From: a virus
Length of the DNA stretch: 38,088 nt
Virus record (IMG/VR): IMGVR_UViG_3300005435_000034
Span: 1 to 38,088 of that record
Strand: one strand, 5' to 3'
The notes under the pieces are model-generated. The model did no database searches and had not been told where the DNA came from. It was given only the letters and a program-made list of their open reading frames with translations. This document shows positions 22,031-29,174 of the stretch, piece after piece; the stretch's first letter is position 1; each line of letters starts with the position of its first letter. The position numbers were made by a program, and so were the translations under genes.

Positions 22031-22105
22031 GACCCGATAGCTCAAATGGATAGAGCGGCGGCCGTTACGGGTTCGCAGGTACGGGTTCAAACCCCGTTCG
22101 GGTCA
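22031..22105 (+). tRNA. tRNA, probably tRNA-Val(UAC), with atypical anticodon arm
   Basis: The acceptor stem GACCCGA (22031-22037) pairs perfectly with TCGGGTC (22098-22104). The D arm GCTC-AAATGGATA-GAGC and T arm ACGGG-TTCAAAC-CCCGT are canonical, and the discriminator is A. The anticodon arm fits best as a 6-bp stem (with one G-U pair and one C-U mismatch) and loop GTTACGG, giving anticodon TAC, with U33 correct but G at 32, 37 and 38. That is one base pair longer than standard. CCA is not encoded. The anticodon identity is therefore uncertain; a damaged or specialised tRNA is possible. Confidence 0.75.
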
Positions 22106-22188
22106 ATGGGGAGAGGGGTATAGCCTGAAGGTGTGGAACCGGACGGCTTGTGCTGGGAACCCCCTCCCCTTAAACCAAGGAGAGTTCC

Positions 22189-22296
22189 GTGAAGACCCCT
22201 TTACAACACGCCCTCGCCAGCCTCTTGTGGCTGGTACTGTCCTTCCTTCTAACCGTTCTAACCGTATTCGTATGGGCCTACCTCTATACTCTATAG
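22189..22296 (+). CDS. Tiny single-pass membrane peptide
   Basis: 35 residues, GTG start preceded by CAAGGAGAGTTCC. Almost entirely hydrophobic after residue 6 (LASLLWLVLSFLLTVLTVF), so one transmembrane helix is expected. It lies just after the tRNA and before the polymerase operon. Function unknown; could be a holin-like or sensor peptide, but nothing specific shows it. Confidence 0.5.
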   Translation: MKTPLQHALASLLWLVLSFLLTVLTVFVWAYLYTL

Positions 22297-22314
22297 TGCT
22301 GAAGGACACGGGCA

Positions 22315-22536
22315 ATGAGTAAAGTAGGTGACAACGAGCGGGCGGACATGCCGGCCGAGTTGGTGGAAGCTGCCGACAAGTTTTTTATGGCGGGCCGCGA
22401 GTACCGGCAGTTTCTTAAAAAGCACTATCCCGACCGACTTCACGGCGTCGTATGGGTGGAAAGCGAAGACGGGGAACTGGCCCTCTACTGTGAGAATTCC
22501 TACTACACGAGCCGGATAAAGGAAATATCCCTGTGA
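22315..22536 (+). CDS. Hypothetical small protein
   Basis: 73 residues, ATG 18 nt after the preceding stop. A helical N-terminal half (LVEAADKFFMAGREYRQFLKK) is followed by a beta pair (GVVWVESEDGELALYC). The stop overlaps the polymerase GTG start (GTGA), suggesting translational coupling to DNA polymerase. Unrecognised. Confidence 0.5.
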   Translation: MSKVGDNERADMPAELVEAADKFFMAGREYRQFLKKHYPDRLHGVVWVESEDGELALYCENSYYTSRIKEISL

Positions 22537-24689
22537 TTGCTCTGGATACGGAAACCACCGGACTGGACCTGTACCACGGTGCCTTACCCTTCTTCGTGAC
22601 GACTTCGGATGAAGAGGGTAATCAAAAGTTCTGGGAGTGGGAGGTGGACCCACTGACGAGAAAACCCCAGATACCGCCGGGCGACCTGGACGAAATCCAT
22701 AACCTCTTGGAAATAGCGGGCACCTGGGGCGACAACTACGACGAAGAGACTTCCGACCGTCACGCCATTATCACCCAGAACGGTAAGTTCGACGCCACCG
22801 CTCTAAGGCAACTGGGTATCGACAATTGGCCCTGGGACAACCACCATGACACCTTGATTGCCGCCCACATTCTGGCCAGTAACCAGCCCCACGACCTGAC
22901 GAGCCTGGCACTCCACTATTTGGCCGTGGACATATTGCCTTTTGAGGACAACCTGCGAAAAGCCTGTATCTCGGCACGGACCATAGCCCGACGGAGCTAC
23001 CCGCGCTGGATATTGGCCAAGAAGGGCACGCCCGGTATGCCCAGTGCCAGGGGTAGCGGCGGCCGTAAGGTTGTTCGTGGCGTGGAAAAAGACAGTCTGT
23101 GGAAGTTCGATTGTTGGCTTCCCAAGCTCTTGGCGGATAGACTCAACTACCCCGAAGGTCACCCGTGGTATACGGTTCTTCGGGACTACGCCAACGCCGA
23201 TTCTGCGATTACGGCTGCCCTCTGGCAAGTCCTGGCGGCCGAACTCAAATCACGCGGCTATTGGAAAATCTACAAGGAGCGAATGAAGCTCATCCGCTGT
23301 TTCTCGGTCATGGAGGAGCGTGGGGCGACTATGAGTAAGACGAATACGGAACACATGGAGTGTGTCCGCCGGTCTCAGTCGGAAAACCGCGCCACGGTGC
23401 TGGTAGAACTGGCCAAGGGCTGTGACTACGATTTGAAGCTTCCCAAATCCGGTACGAGTAAAAACCTCAGTACCTTCGCCTTTGACGTGTTGGGTTTGCC
23501 GGTTGTAAAGACGACAAAAAAGGGTGGTAATCCCTCGCTGGACGATAAAGCCCTGGAAGAGTACGTCACCAGCCTGCCCCACCGCTCCAAAGCCCTGTGT
23601 TTCGTCAAGAACCTCCGCGAGAAGCGGAAGTTCGACACGGCCCTTCTCTATCTTGACCAGTACAAGCGTTACCGTCTGCCCTACCTCCCACCCGACTGGT
23701 TTGTGCTGCACCCCTCGGTCAACGTGACGGGCACGGACACGCTGCGGCACTCACATAGTAACCCTAACACGGCTAACGTCAGTAAACGAGACGAGGCGAA
23801 CCTCCGCTACTGCTTCGGGCCGGCACCTGGTCGGGAGTGGTGGTGTGCCGACGGGCAAAACCTGGAATTGCGTATCCCGGCCTATCTTGCCGGCGAAGAG
23901 GAAATGATTCGGCTTTTCGAGAGGCCCAACGACCCGCCCTACTACGGCAGTAACCACCTTCTGAATTTCCACACGGTCTACCCCGACATTTGGGAGGTCG
24001 AGCTAAAGGCCGTTGGGTATGAGAAGGTCGGGCCGCACATTAAGGAAAAGTACGCGGCGACGTGGTATCAGTGGGGTAAAAACGGCGGCTTCGCGGTCCA
24101 GTACGGCGCGGTTCTAAAGCGTGACGTGGTGGGCACGGCCGACCGAGCCTTCCACCGACCCGGCTCTCATGCCAAGCTCGTGGCCCGTTTCCAGCGTATC
24201 CACGGCTCTGGCGGACTCAACGAACAATGTATCCGGGAGGCAGAAAAGTACGGTTACGTTGAAACCGTACCTCGAAAGTCGGTGGACCCTATACGCGGCT
24301 ATCCGCTCATGGTGGCCCGTACCGAGTGGGGCAGCGTCTTACCCACGGTCCCCCTCAACTACAAGGTCCAGGGTACGGCTATGGATTGGACCAACGCCGG
24401 CCACGTCCGCTGTCAGGAGTACCTTGATAAGCTCAACGCGGACCTTGTAAACGCCTACAAGCTCAACTCGGTTGACGACGGCTATCATATCGTCTTGGAG
24501 GTTCATGACGAATTGGTGTTCGACTTCCCAGCCGGCACAGGACCGGAGCCGTGGAAGACGAACTTACCCGTCGCCCTGGAGTGTAAACGTCTTATGGAAA
24601 AAGGTGGGGAGGACATTGGCGTACCGACGCCCGTTAGCCTCAAGTACCACCCCAAGAACTGGGCCGAAGGAAAGGCGGTGAAGGTATGA
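22533..24689 (+). CDS. DNA polymerase, family A, with 3'-5' exonuclease
   Basis: 718 residues, GTG start coupled to the upstream gene. Exonuclease motifs: ALDTETTGLD (D5, E7), QNGKFDA, and YANADSAIT (Exo III). Polymerase motif A is ADGQNLELR (near residue 439) rather than the usual DYSQIELR, closer in style to T7 polymerase (DASGLELR). Motif B appears as GKNGGFAVQYG (near 516, the Lys-x3-Phe-x3-Tyr-Gly of the O helix), and motif C as EVHDELVF (near 657). No 5'-3' exonuclease domain is present. It is the phage replicative polymerase. The primase-helicase is encoded 2 kb downstream. Confidence 0.95.
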   Translation: MIALDTETTGLDLYHGALPFFVTTSDEEGNQKFWEWEVDPLTRKPQIPPGDLDEIHNLLEIAGTWGDNYDEETSDRHAIITQNGKFDATALRQLGIDNWPWDNHHDTLIAAHILASNQPHDLTSLALHYLAVDILPFEDNLRKACISARTIARRSYPRWILAKKGTPGMPSARGSGGRKVVRGVEKDSLWKFDCWLPKLLADRLNYPEGHPWYTVLRDYANADSAITAALWQVLAAELKSRGYWKIYKERMKLIRCFSVMEERGATMSKTNTEHMECVRRSQSENRATVLVELAKGCDYDLKLPKSGTSKNLSTFAFDVLGLPVVKTTKKGGNPSLDDKALEEYVTSLPHRSKALCFVKNLREKRKFDTALLYLDQYKRYRLPYLPPDWFVLHPSVNVTGTDTLRHSHSNPNTANVSKRDEANLRYCFGPAPGREWWCADGQNLELRIPAYLAGEEEMIRLFERPNDPPYYGSNHLLNFHTVYPDIWEVELKAVGYEKVGPHIKEKYAATWYQWGKNGGFAVQYGAVLKRDVVGTADRAFHRPGSHAKLVARFQRIHGSGGLNEQCIREAEKYGYVETVPRKSVDPIRGYPLMVARTEWGSVLPTVPLNYKVQGTAMDWTNAGHVRCQEYLDKLNADLVNAYKLNSVDDGYHIVLEVHDELVFDFPAGTGPEPWKTNLPVALECKRLMEKGGEDIGVPTPVSLKYHPKNWAEGKAVKV

Positions 24690-25108
24690 GTGAGCAGACT
24701 GTGTGTCTTCAGTTCGTCTACACCAACCACCGGGACGAAACGGCCGTTCGGCGCGTGTTTCCCCTGGTGTTCTGGACGGGTAAATCGAAGTGCTACGGGA
24801 ACGAGGAAGACGAACTGTTCCTAAAGGCGTTCGACCTGGACAAAATGGGCGTCCGCGACTTCATGGTGAAACGTATCGAGAGCCGGCTCAAAGTGGTCAA
24901 AGGTGATGCGGAGACGCTGAAACCGGGCGGCATACCAAGCCCCCAGGCCGAGCCGGTGAAGTTCGTAACCTCCGTGGATTTACCGAACACCCCCGGCGGC
25001 ATGACCCTCACGGTTAACAGCATGACCATGTACCGAGAGCCGGACGGCACACTTATACTACCTCTTAAGGAGTTGGAAAATGCCAAAAAAGACGGGTCGA
25101 AGACTTAG
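24686..25108 (+). CDS. WYL-like domain protein
   Basis: 140 residues, ATGA overlap with the polymerase gene. The N-terminal half fits a small WYL-like unit: LQFVYTNHRDETAVRRVFPL (about 8-27), then a segment with FLKAFDLDKMGVRDFMVKRI (about 46-65), corresponding to the Y-N-R-GE-RRV-P and LxAxDxxKxxxRxFxxxxI pattern. The C-terminal half is Pro-rich and unplaced. WYL domains bind ligands or nucleic acid and regulate; role here unknown. Overlaps the following gene by 29 nt. Confidence 0.5.
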   Translation: MSEQTVCLQFVYTNHRDETAVRRVFPLVFWTGKSKCYGNEEDELFLKAFDLDKMGVRDFMVKRIESRLKVVKGDAETLKPGGIPSPQAEPVKFVTSVDLPNTPGGMTLTVNSMTMYREPDGTLILPLKELENAKKDGSKT

Positions 25109-25394
25109 TGCCGATTCGTCGGTCGGAGACAAGGCCGATTATGTACGCTCCCAGGGACAAGACCGCGAACACCACTGTCATTGGCCCGGTTGTAAGGAAC
25201 AGGTGCCGCCGGCCATGTGGGGCTGTCGGAAACACTGGTATATGCTGCCGCAAATGATACGGGAGCGTATTTGGGCCTACTACCGGCCGGGGCAGGAGCG
25301 GGACATGCGACCGAGCCGGGAGTACCTTGCCACCGCTCAAGAGGCGGAAGAATGGATATTTCACACCTACGGCGAGAGGGCCTACCATGTCTGA
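25080..25394 (+). CDS. Conserved phage protein with Cys/His cluster
   Basis: 104 residues. The centre reads HHCHWPGCKEQVPPAMWGCRKHW (positions about 31-53, with H31, H32, C33, H34, C38, C49 and H52 as possible metal ligands), followed by LPQMIRERIWAYYRPGQE and RPSREYLATA. This pattern, a CHWPGC ... WGCxxHW zinc-like site and IWxxYRPGQE helix, recurs in small phage proteins of unknown function as far as I recall. Overlaps the CsrA-like gene by 8 nt. Confidence 0.55.
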   Translation: MPKKTGRRLSADSSVGDKADYVRSQGQDREHHCHWPGCKEQVPPAMWGCRKHWYMLPQMIRERIWAYYRPGQERDMRPSREYLATAQEAEEWIFHTYGERAYHV

Positions 25395-25593
25395 GCAAGT
25401 AATCGTGGGCAGGCAGCAAGGGCAGGTCTTTACCGTCGTGCTACCGAGCGGCCAGAGGGTGGTAATTGAAACGCTGAAATGTCGTGACGGTTACGTGAAA
25501 CTTTTGGTAGAATCGAAGGATAGCTTCGTAGTCGAGCGGTATAACCACGGTTCGGAAACAATCGACCGCGTACCGAGTGTACCAAGGCTATGA
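25387..25593 (+). CDS. Divergent CsrA-like RNA-binding protein
   Basis: 68 residues from ATG 25387, the only start that is not deep inside the previous gene. It follows the CsrA scheme: VIVGRQQGQVF (5-15) matches the LxLxRxxGExI start, RVVIETLKCRDGYVKLLVE (24-42) matches the second and third strands, and VVER (48-51) matches the VxREEI strand with Arg at the R44-equivalent. It has a 3-4-residue N-terminal extension and a longer beta1-beta2 turn (LPSGQ) than canonical CsrA. Its stop overlaps the mom-like start (ATGA), the same architecture as com-mom in phage Mu. Fold assignment is by eye. Confidence 0.6.
   Translation: MSEQVIVGRQQGQVFTVVLPSGQRVVIETLKCRDGYVKLLVESKDSFVVERYNHGSETIDRVPSVPRL
25514..25528 (+). 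promoter_or_regulatory. Candidate CsrA-type hairpin upstream of the mom-like gene
   Basis: CGAAG (25514-25518) pairs with CTTCG (25524-25528) around GATAG; the sequence AAGGA spans stem and loop, so a GGA lies at the loop, as CsrA sites require. It is inside the CsrA-like gene, about 60 nt before the mom-like start. Chance occurrence is possible. Confidence 0.25.
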
Positions 25594-26522
25594 ACAATCA
25601 GGCACAAGGCTGGCTATTCGACCTGGGGACGGGCCGGACCCGCTACACGGCCTACAAGGATAAGCCGTCGGGCCGATTCAACCTGTGTGATATTGAGCGC
25701 AAAACGTGTGAGGAGATGGTACGCGAATACCACTACTCCGGCACGCACGAGTATGAGGGATTGGACAAAGACGGACTACCCACGAGATATTGCCAAAGAC
25801 TCCCCGGAATCGTACGGGCCTGGGGTCTTACGGACGGTGACGATTTGGTAGGCTGTGTGGTCTACAGTATCCCCGCGTCCATGACTCTATGCCGGGGCGT
25901 ATGCGGCCCGGAGTATACGCGGGACGTTTTGGAATTGTCGCGGCTCGTCATTACGACCGAGGCGGCCAACGCCGCCAGCTTCCTGGTCGGTAATAGCCTG
26001 AAGCTCTTGGCCCTGGAAGGCTATACCGTACCGACCGAACCCGGCTCCAGGGAGCGGGTGCGAAAAAACTGTGCCGTCGTGGTTTCCTACGCGGACGGCT
26101 CCGACCGGGCCGGTCACGTAGGCTACGTCTACCAGGCCACCAACTGGATTTATACCGGCCAAGGGGCACGTCAGCCGGTTTACGTGGAGGACTCCACCGG
26201 GAAAATCGTCTCTTACACTGAGAGACATATTGACGTAAAGGCCCGTGCTTTAGGCTATAAATGGGAACCCAACGCCCGCAGAGGGCCGGGGCTTACCGAA
26301 TACTTGACCGAGGGCAAACACCGCTACGTTACGTTCGTGGGGGACAGGAGGTGGGTGAAAAAGGCCAGGGCAGCCCTCCGCTACGAAGAACTGCCCTACC
26401 CCAAAGGAAAGACCCGAAAAGACGCGCCGAATTTTACTCGCCGCCCTGAGCCTTCTTCAGAAGTTTCTTGCCCTGAGCCGACAGCCGCAGCGTCACAACG
26501 TCCTTGCCGTCGATCTCGATAA
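25590..26522 (+). CDS. Mom-like DNA-modification protein (adenine modification, GNAT-like fold)
   Basis: 310 residues, ATGA overlap with the CsrA-like gene. Family features: EYHYSGTH (about 46-53), a strand-helix block with LELSRLVITTEAANAASFLV (about 113-132), then VVVSYADGSDRAGHVGYVYQ (about 160-179) and ATNWIYTG, the VxSxADxxxGHxGxxYQAxNW signature of Mom-type proteins. In Mu, Mom adds a methylcarbamoyl group to adenine N6 and shields DNA from restriction. Length exceeds Mu Mom (about 230). The last 27 or so codons overlap the opposite-strand gene at 26434-26742 and look like readthrough sequence (Pro/Ser/Arg-rich). Substrate specificity unknown. Confidence 0.75.
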   Translation: MNNQAQGWLFDLGTGRTRYTAYKDKPSGRFNLCDIERKTCEEMVREYHYSGTHEYEGLDKDGLPTRYCQRLPGIVRAWGLTDGDDLVGCVVYSIPASMTLCRGVCGPEYTRDVLELSRLVITTEAANAASFLVGNSLKLLALEGYTVPTEPGSRERVRKNCAVVVSYADGSDRAGHVGYVYQATNWIYTGQGARQPVYVEDSTGKIVSYTERHIDVKARALGYKWEPNARRGPGLTEYLTEGKHRYVTFVGDRRWVKKARAALRYEELPYPKGKTRKDAPNFTRRPEPSSEVSCPEPTAAASQRPCRRSR

Positions 26523-26742
26523 CGTCCTTGATAACGTAACCGTCTCTGCCTAGCTGTGCCAAGTTACTGTAAACGCAACTACCCATCGGCAGTTCGCGGT
26601 AGAGGTGCCAGTCTCCGTCTTCCATTGCCTTTAGGAGACGGTACAGGTTCGTGGCCATACCGACCCGCTTGGCCTCTATGCCCTCCTTGTCGTCCTGAGC
26701 CTGGTATTTCCGCCACCGCTGTTCGACGTTTTGGTAAGCCAT
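26434..26742 (-). CDS. Winged-helix-like regulator candidate
   Basis: 102 residues from ATG 26742 (TAGGAGCAACGAC upstream). After a helical N-terminus, NLYRLLKAMEDGDWHLYREL (about 32-51), SNLAQLGRDGYVIKDVIEID (about 59-78) and DVVTLRLSAQGKKLLKKA (about 80-97) fit the helix, recognition helix, beta-wing and C-terminal TxxG-like tail of MarR/PadR-type winged-helix proteins. It is transcribed away from the primase gene, and its promoter shares the 15-bp element, so autoregulation by it is a reasonable hypothesis. Its 3' end overlaps the mom-like gene by 89 bp, tail to tail. Confidence 0.5.
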   Translation of the reverse strand: MAYQNVEQRWRKYQAQDDKEGIEAKRVGMATNLYRLLKAMEDGDWHLYRELPMGSCVYSNLAQLGRDGYVIKDVIEIDGKDVVTLRLSAQGKKLLKKAQGGE

Positions 26743-26757
26743 TGTCGTTGCTCCTAT

Positions 26758-26818
26758 TTGCGTCAAAGGGCGAATAGTGAGTATACTACTATTATAGGAA
26801 CCTACGGCGCGGAGTCAA
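26758..26818. promoter_or_regulatory. Divergent promoter pair sharing one 15-bp operator
   Basis: Plus strand: TTGCGT (26758-26763), an 18-nt spacer and TATACT (26782-26787). Minus strand: TTGACT (26818-26813), a 16-nt spacer and TATAAT (26796-26791). A perfect AGTGAGTATACTACT occupies 26776-26790, covering the plus -10 and lying just downstream of the minus -10. Confidence 0.75.
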
Positions 26819-26855
26819 GAGAATTTCGCGCTATTTCTCGAAAGGAGCTTGTGTC

Positions 26856-29126
26856 GTGCCGAATAAAACCAGCGTACCGAAGTCGCTCAGACCCTACGTC
26901 TTTCACGGCCTCAATTTGCAGTGGGAAGACGGCAAGGAACAGGCCACGGGGGATTGCCCGTGGTGCGGGCGTGAAGGTAAGTTCAGTATCAACGTGGAGG
27001 ACGGACTTTGGCGCTGTTTTGTCTGTAACGAAGGTGTGGACACGGGCAAGGACGCGGCCGGCGGCGGCTGTTACGTGTTCCTCCGTATGCTCCACGAATA
27101 CGGCCGGGACAATAAGTGCCTACAGGCCGCCATCGGCCCCTTGGCAGAAGACAGGCGGCTAAAACCTGAAACTCTTGACGCCTGGGGGCTGTGCGTGTCG
27201 ATTCTTGATAGTCACTGGCTTATACCCGGTTACACGACGCCCGACAGCTTAAGCCAGCTTTATAGCTACCGCAGGGGCAAAGACGGTAAGGCGGTGCTGT
27301 TGGCCACGAACGAACTGGAACATACCCTCTTCGGGCTACAGCTTTGGGACGACAGTAAACCCGACGTGTATCTGTGCGAAGGGCCGTGGGACGCAATGGC
27401 CCTGTGGCAAACCTTAAAGCGTTACAAGCGGTGCCAGGACGGTACGCTCACTCTTACTTCCAACGAAGAGGTTTCGCTTCTGGCAAACGCCAACGTGTTG
27501 GCCGTGCCGGGCTGTACCACGTTCAAGGAGAAGTGGGCACGCTGGTTCACGGGCCGCCGAGTGTTTATCTGCTACGATTCGGACCACCCCCGGATAAATG
27601 AGCGCGGCGTAGACGTGGGCAGGGTGGGCTACCGCTCGATGCAACACGTCGCCCGTACGCTCCTGTCGGACCCCTGCCCGCCCAAAGAGGTGCATTACCT
27701 CAACTGGGGTGAACAGGGTTACGACCCGTCCTTCCCGTCGGGCTTCGACGTGCGGGACTATTTGTGTAACAAGCTCGTTACCACGTCCGCAACTATCTTG
27801 TCTGCATTCCTGTCCAAGTTAACGCCAATTCCCGAAGCGTGGGTGGACGATTTGCCCAAACGGTCCCTGTCCGGCATGGGCACGCGGCCCTGCGAGGACT
27901 GGAAGACGGTGGAGAACGAGTGGAAAAAGGCCATGCAGTGGCGGCACAGCATGTCCGACGCCCTGGCCAGTATGTTGGCCGTGGTCGTATCGACGGACCA
28001 AGTGGGTAACGACCAGTTGTTTTTGCAGGTAATCGGCGAAGCCGGCAGCGGCAAGACGCAACTTTGTGACGCTCTGTTAACTAGTCCTCAGCACTGTTTC
28101 CCCCTGGAACACTTCACGGGTTTTCATTCGGGCATTAAAGGTGAAGACGGCGAAGACCTGAGCCTACTGGCCCGTATTAATCACAAGACCCTCGTGACGA
28201 GCGAGGGCGACGTGATTATGTCAAACCCCAAGTTTCCCGAAATCATGTCCCAGTGTCGCCGCATTTTCGACGGTGTGAGCCAGTCCACCTATAAAAACAG
28301 TAAAGAGGACAGGCGTTACACGGGACTGCGGACGCCCTGGATCATGGCCGGCACGCCCGCCCTCATGAACATGGACCAGTCGCGTTTGGGCGACCGCTTC
28401 ATACGCATTTTTATCGACCCGCCCGGACACGAGGAAAGGCAGGACATACTGCGGCGCGTCGGCCACACGGCCTACCGCTCGCTCCTTTTGACGAGTAACG
28501 GCGACCCGCAAAGTAGCATGGAAGAGTACCGAAGGCGTGCCTACCAACTGACCGGCGGTTACGTCCAGTATTTACGCGAAAACGCCGGAACGCTTCTGTC
28601 GCGGGTTAAGTTCAACGAGGATTGGCTCGTGAACCGCTGTGCCAAGCTCGCGGAGTTTACGGCCCTCATGCGGGCACGGCCGGAAACCAAACCCGACAAG
28701 GAAGTGGACGCCATGAAGGAAGAACCGACGCGGCTCCAGGGCCAATTCGTGCGTCTGTCCGTGTGTCTGGCGGCGGTACTGGGAAAATGGAAACTGGACG
28801 AATCGGTACTCAGAATCGTGCGAAAGGTGGCACTCGACACGGCACGCGGGCGACCTTTGGAGGTGGTAAAATTCCTCTACGTCCAGGGAGCGCAAGGTGC
28901 CGAGAACGTGGCGGTGAGCGTGGATTTGGGAGTGAAGGCCGACAAGTGCCTGGAACTCATGAAGTTTCTAAAGCGTATCGGCGTCGTTATTAGCCGCGAA
29001 CAGGTCTTCGCCCATAGCGTCAAGGGCAAGCCCCGCTATTACCTCTCACCCGTCATGCTAGGGTTGTGTCGGGACGTTCTTGGAAAGGACCGTAACGCCG
29101 TGGCCGCTTGCAGAAAATCGCACTAG
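26856..29126 (+). CDS. Primase-helicase: CHC2 zinc finger, TOPRIM and AAA+ helicase domains
   Basis: 756 residues, GTG start with AAAGGAGCTTG upstream. The zinc finger CPWC (C34, C37) and CFVC (C54, C57) is typical of DnaG or T7 gp4 primases. TOPRIM: YLCEGPWDAMAL (Glu motif) and RRVFICYDSDHPR (DxD). From about 385 an ATPase with Walker A GEAGSGKTQL follows, then LVTSEGDVIMSN and PWIMAGTPALMNMDQSRLGDRF, an SF3/MCM-like arrangement rather than a DnaB-like one. A C-terminal helical and winged region ends KGKPRYYLSPV. One protein could both prime and unwind. Promoter with operator directly upstream. Confidence 0.88.
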   Translation: MPNKTSVPKSLRPYVFHGLNLQWEDGKEQATGDCPWCGREGKFSINVEDGLWRCFVCNEGVDTGKDAAGGGCYVFLRMLHEYGRDNKCLQAAIGPLAEDRRLKPETLDAWGLCVSILDSHWLIPGYTTPDSLSQLYSYRRGKDGKAVLLATNELEHTLFGLQLWDDSKPDVYLCEGPWDAMALWQTLKRYKRCQDGTLTLTSNEEVSLLANANVLAVPGCTTFKEKWARWFTGRRVFICYDSDHPRINERGVDVGRVGYRSMQHVARTLLSDPCPPKEVHYLNWGEQGYDPSFPSGFDVRDYLCNKLVTTSATILSAFLSKLTPIPEAWVDDLPKRSLSGMGTRPCEDWKTVENEWKKAMQWRHSMSDALASMLAVVVSTDQVGNDQLFLQVIGEAGSGKTQLCDALLTSPQHCFPLEHFTGFHSGIKGEDGEDLSLLARINHKTLVTSEGDVIMSNPKFPEIMSQCRRIFDGVSQSTYKNSKEDRRYTGLRTPWIMAGTPALMNMDQSRLGDRFIRIFIDPPGHEERQDILRRVGHTAYRSLLLTSNGDPQSSMEEYRRRAYQLTGGYVQYLRENAGTLLSRVKFNEDWLVNRCAKLAEFTALMRARPETKPDKEVDAMKEEPTRLQGQFVRLSVCLAAVLGKWKLDESVLRIVRKVALDTARGRPLEVVKFLYVQGAQGAENVAVSVDLGVKADKCLELMKFLKRIGVVISREQVFAHSVKGKPRYYLSPVMLGLCRDVLGKDRNAVAACRKSH

Positions 29127-29137
29127 CCTTGTATACT
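29108..29137 (+). promoter_or_regulatory. Promoter for the SprT-like gene
   Basis: TTGCAG (29108-29113), an 18-nt spacer and TATACT (29132-29137), overlapping the end of the primase gene. Lacks the full 15-bp operator (CTTGTATACTATAAC), so it may be controlled differently. Confidence 0.6.
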
Positions 29138-29174
29138 ATAACGTGGTCTATCCCCTGGGTCCACGGAGCAAAGT

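Noticed and set aside
22103-22315. Minus-strand open frame with LERLEGRTVPAT, similar to a planctomycete LExLEDRTVPA signal motif
   Set aside because: It is the exact antisense of the small hydrophobic gene at 22189-22296, has no ribosome-binding site, and the Leu/Val-rich plus strand produces this motif by chance.
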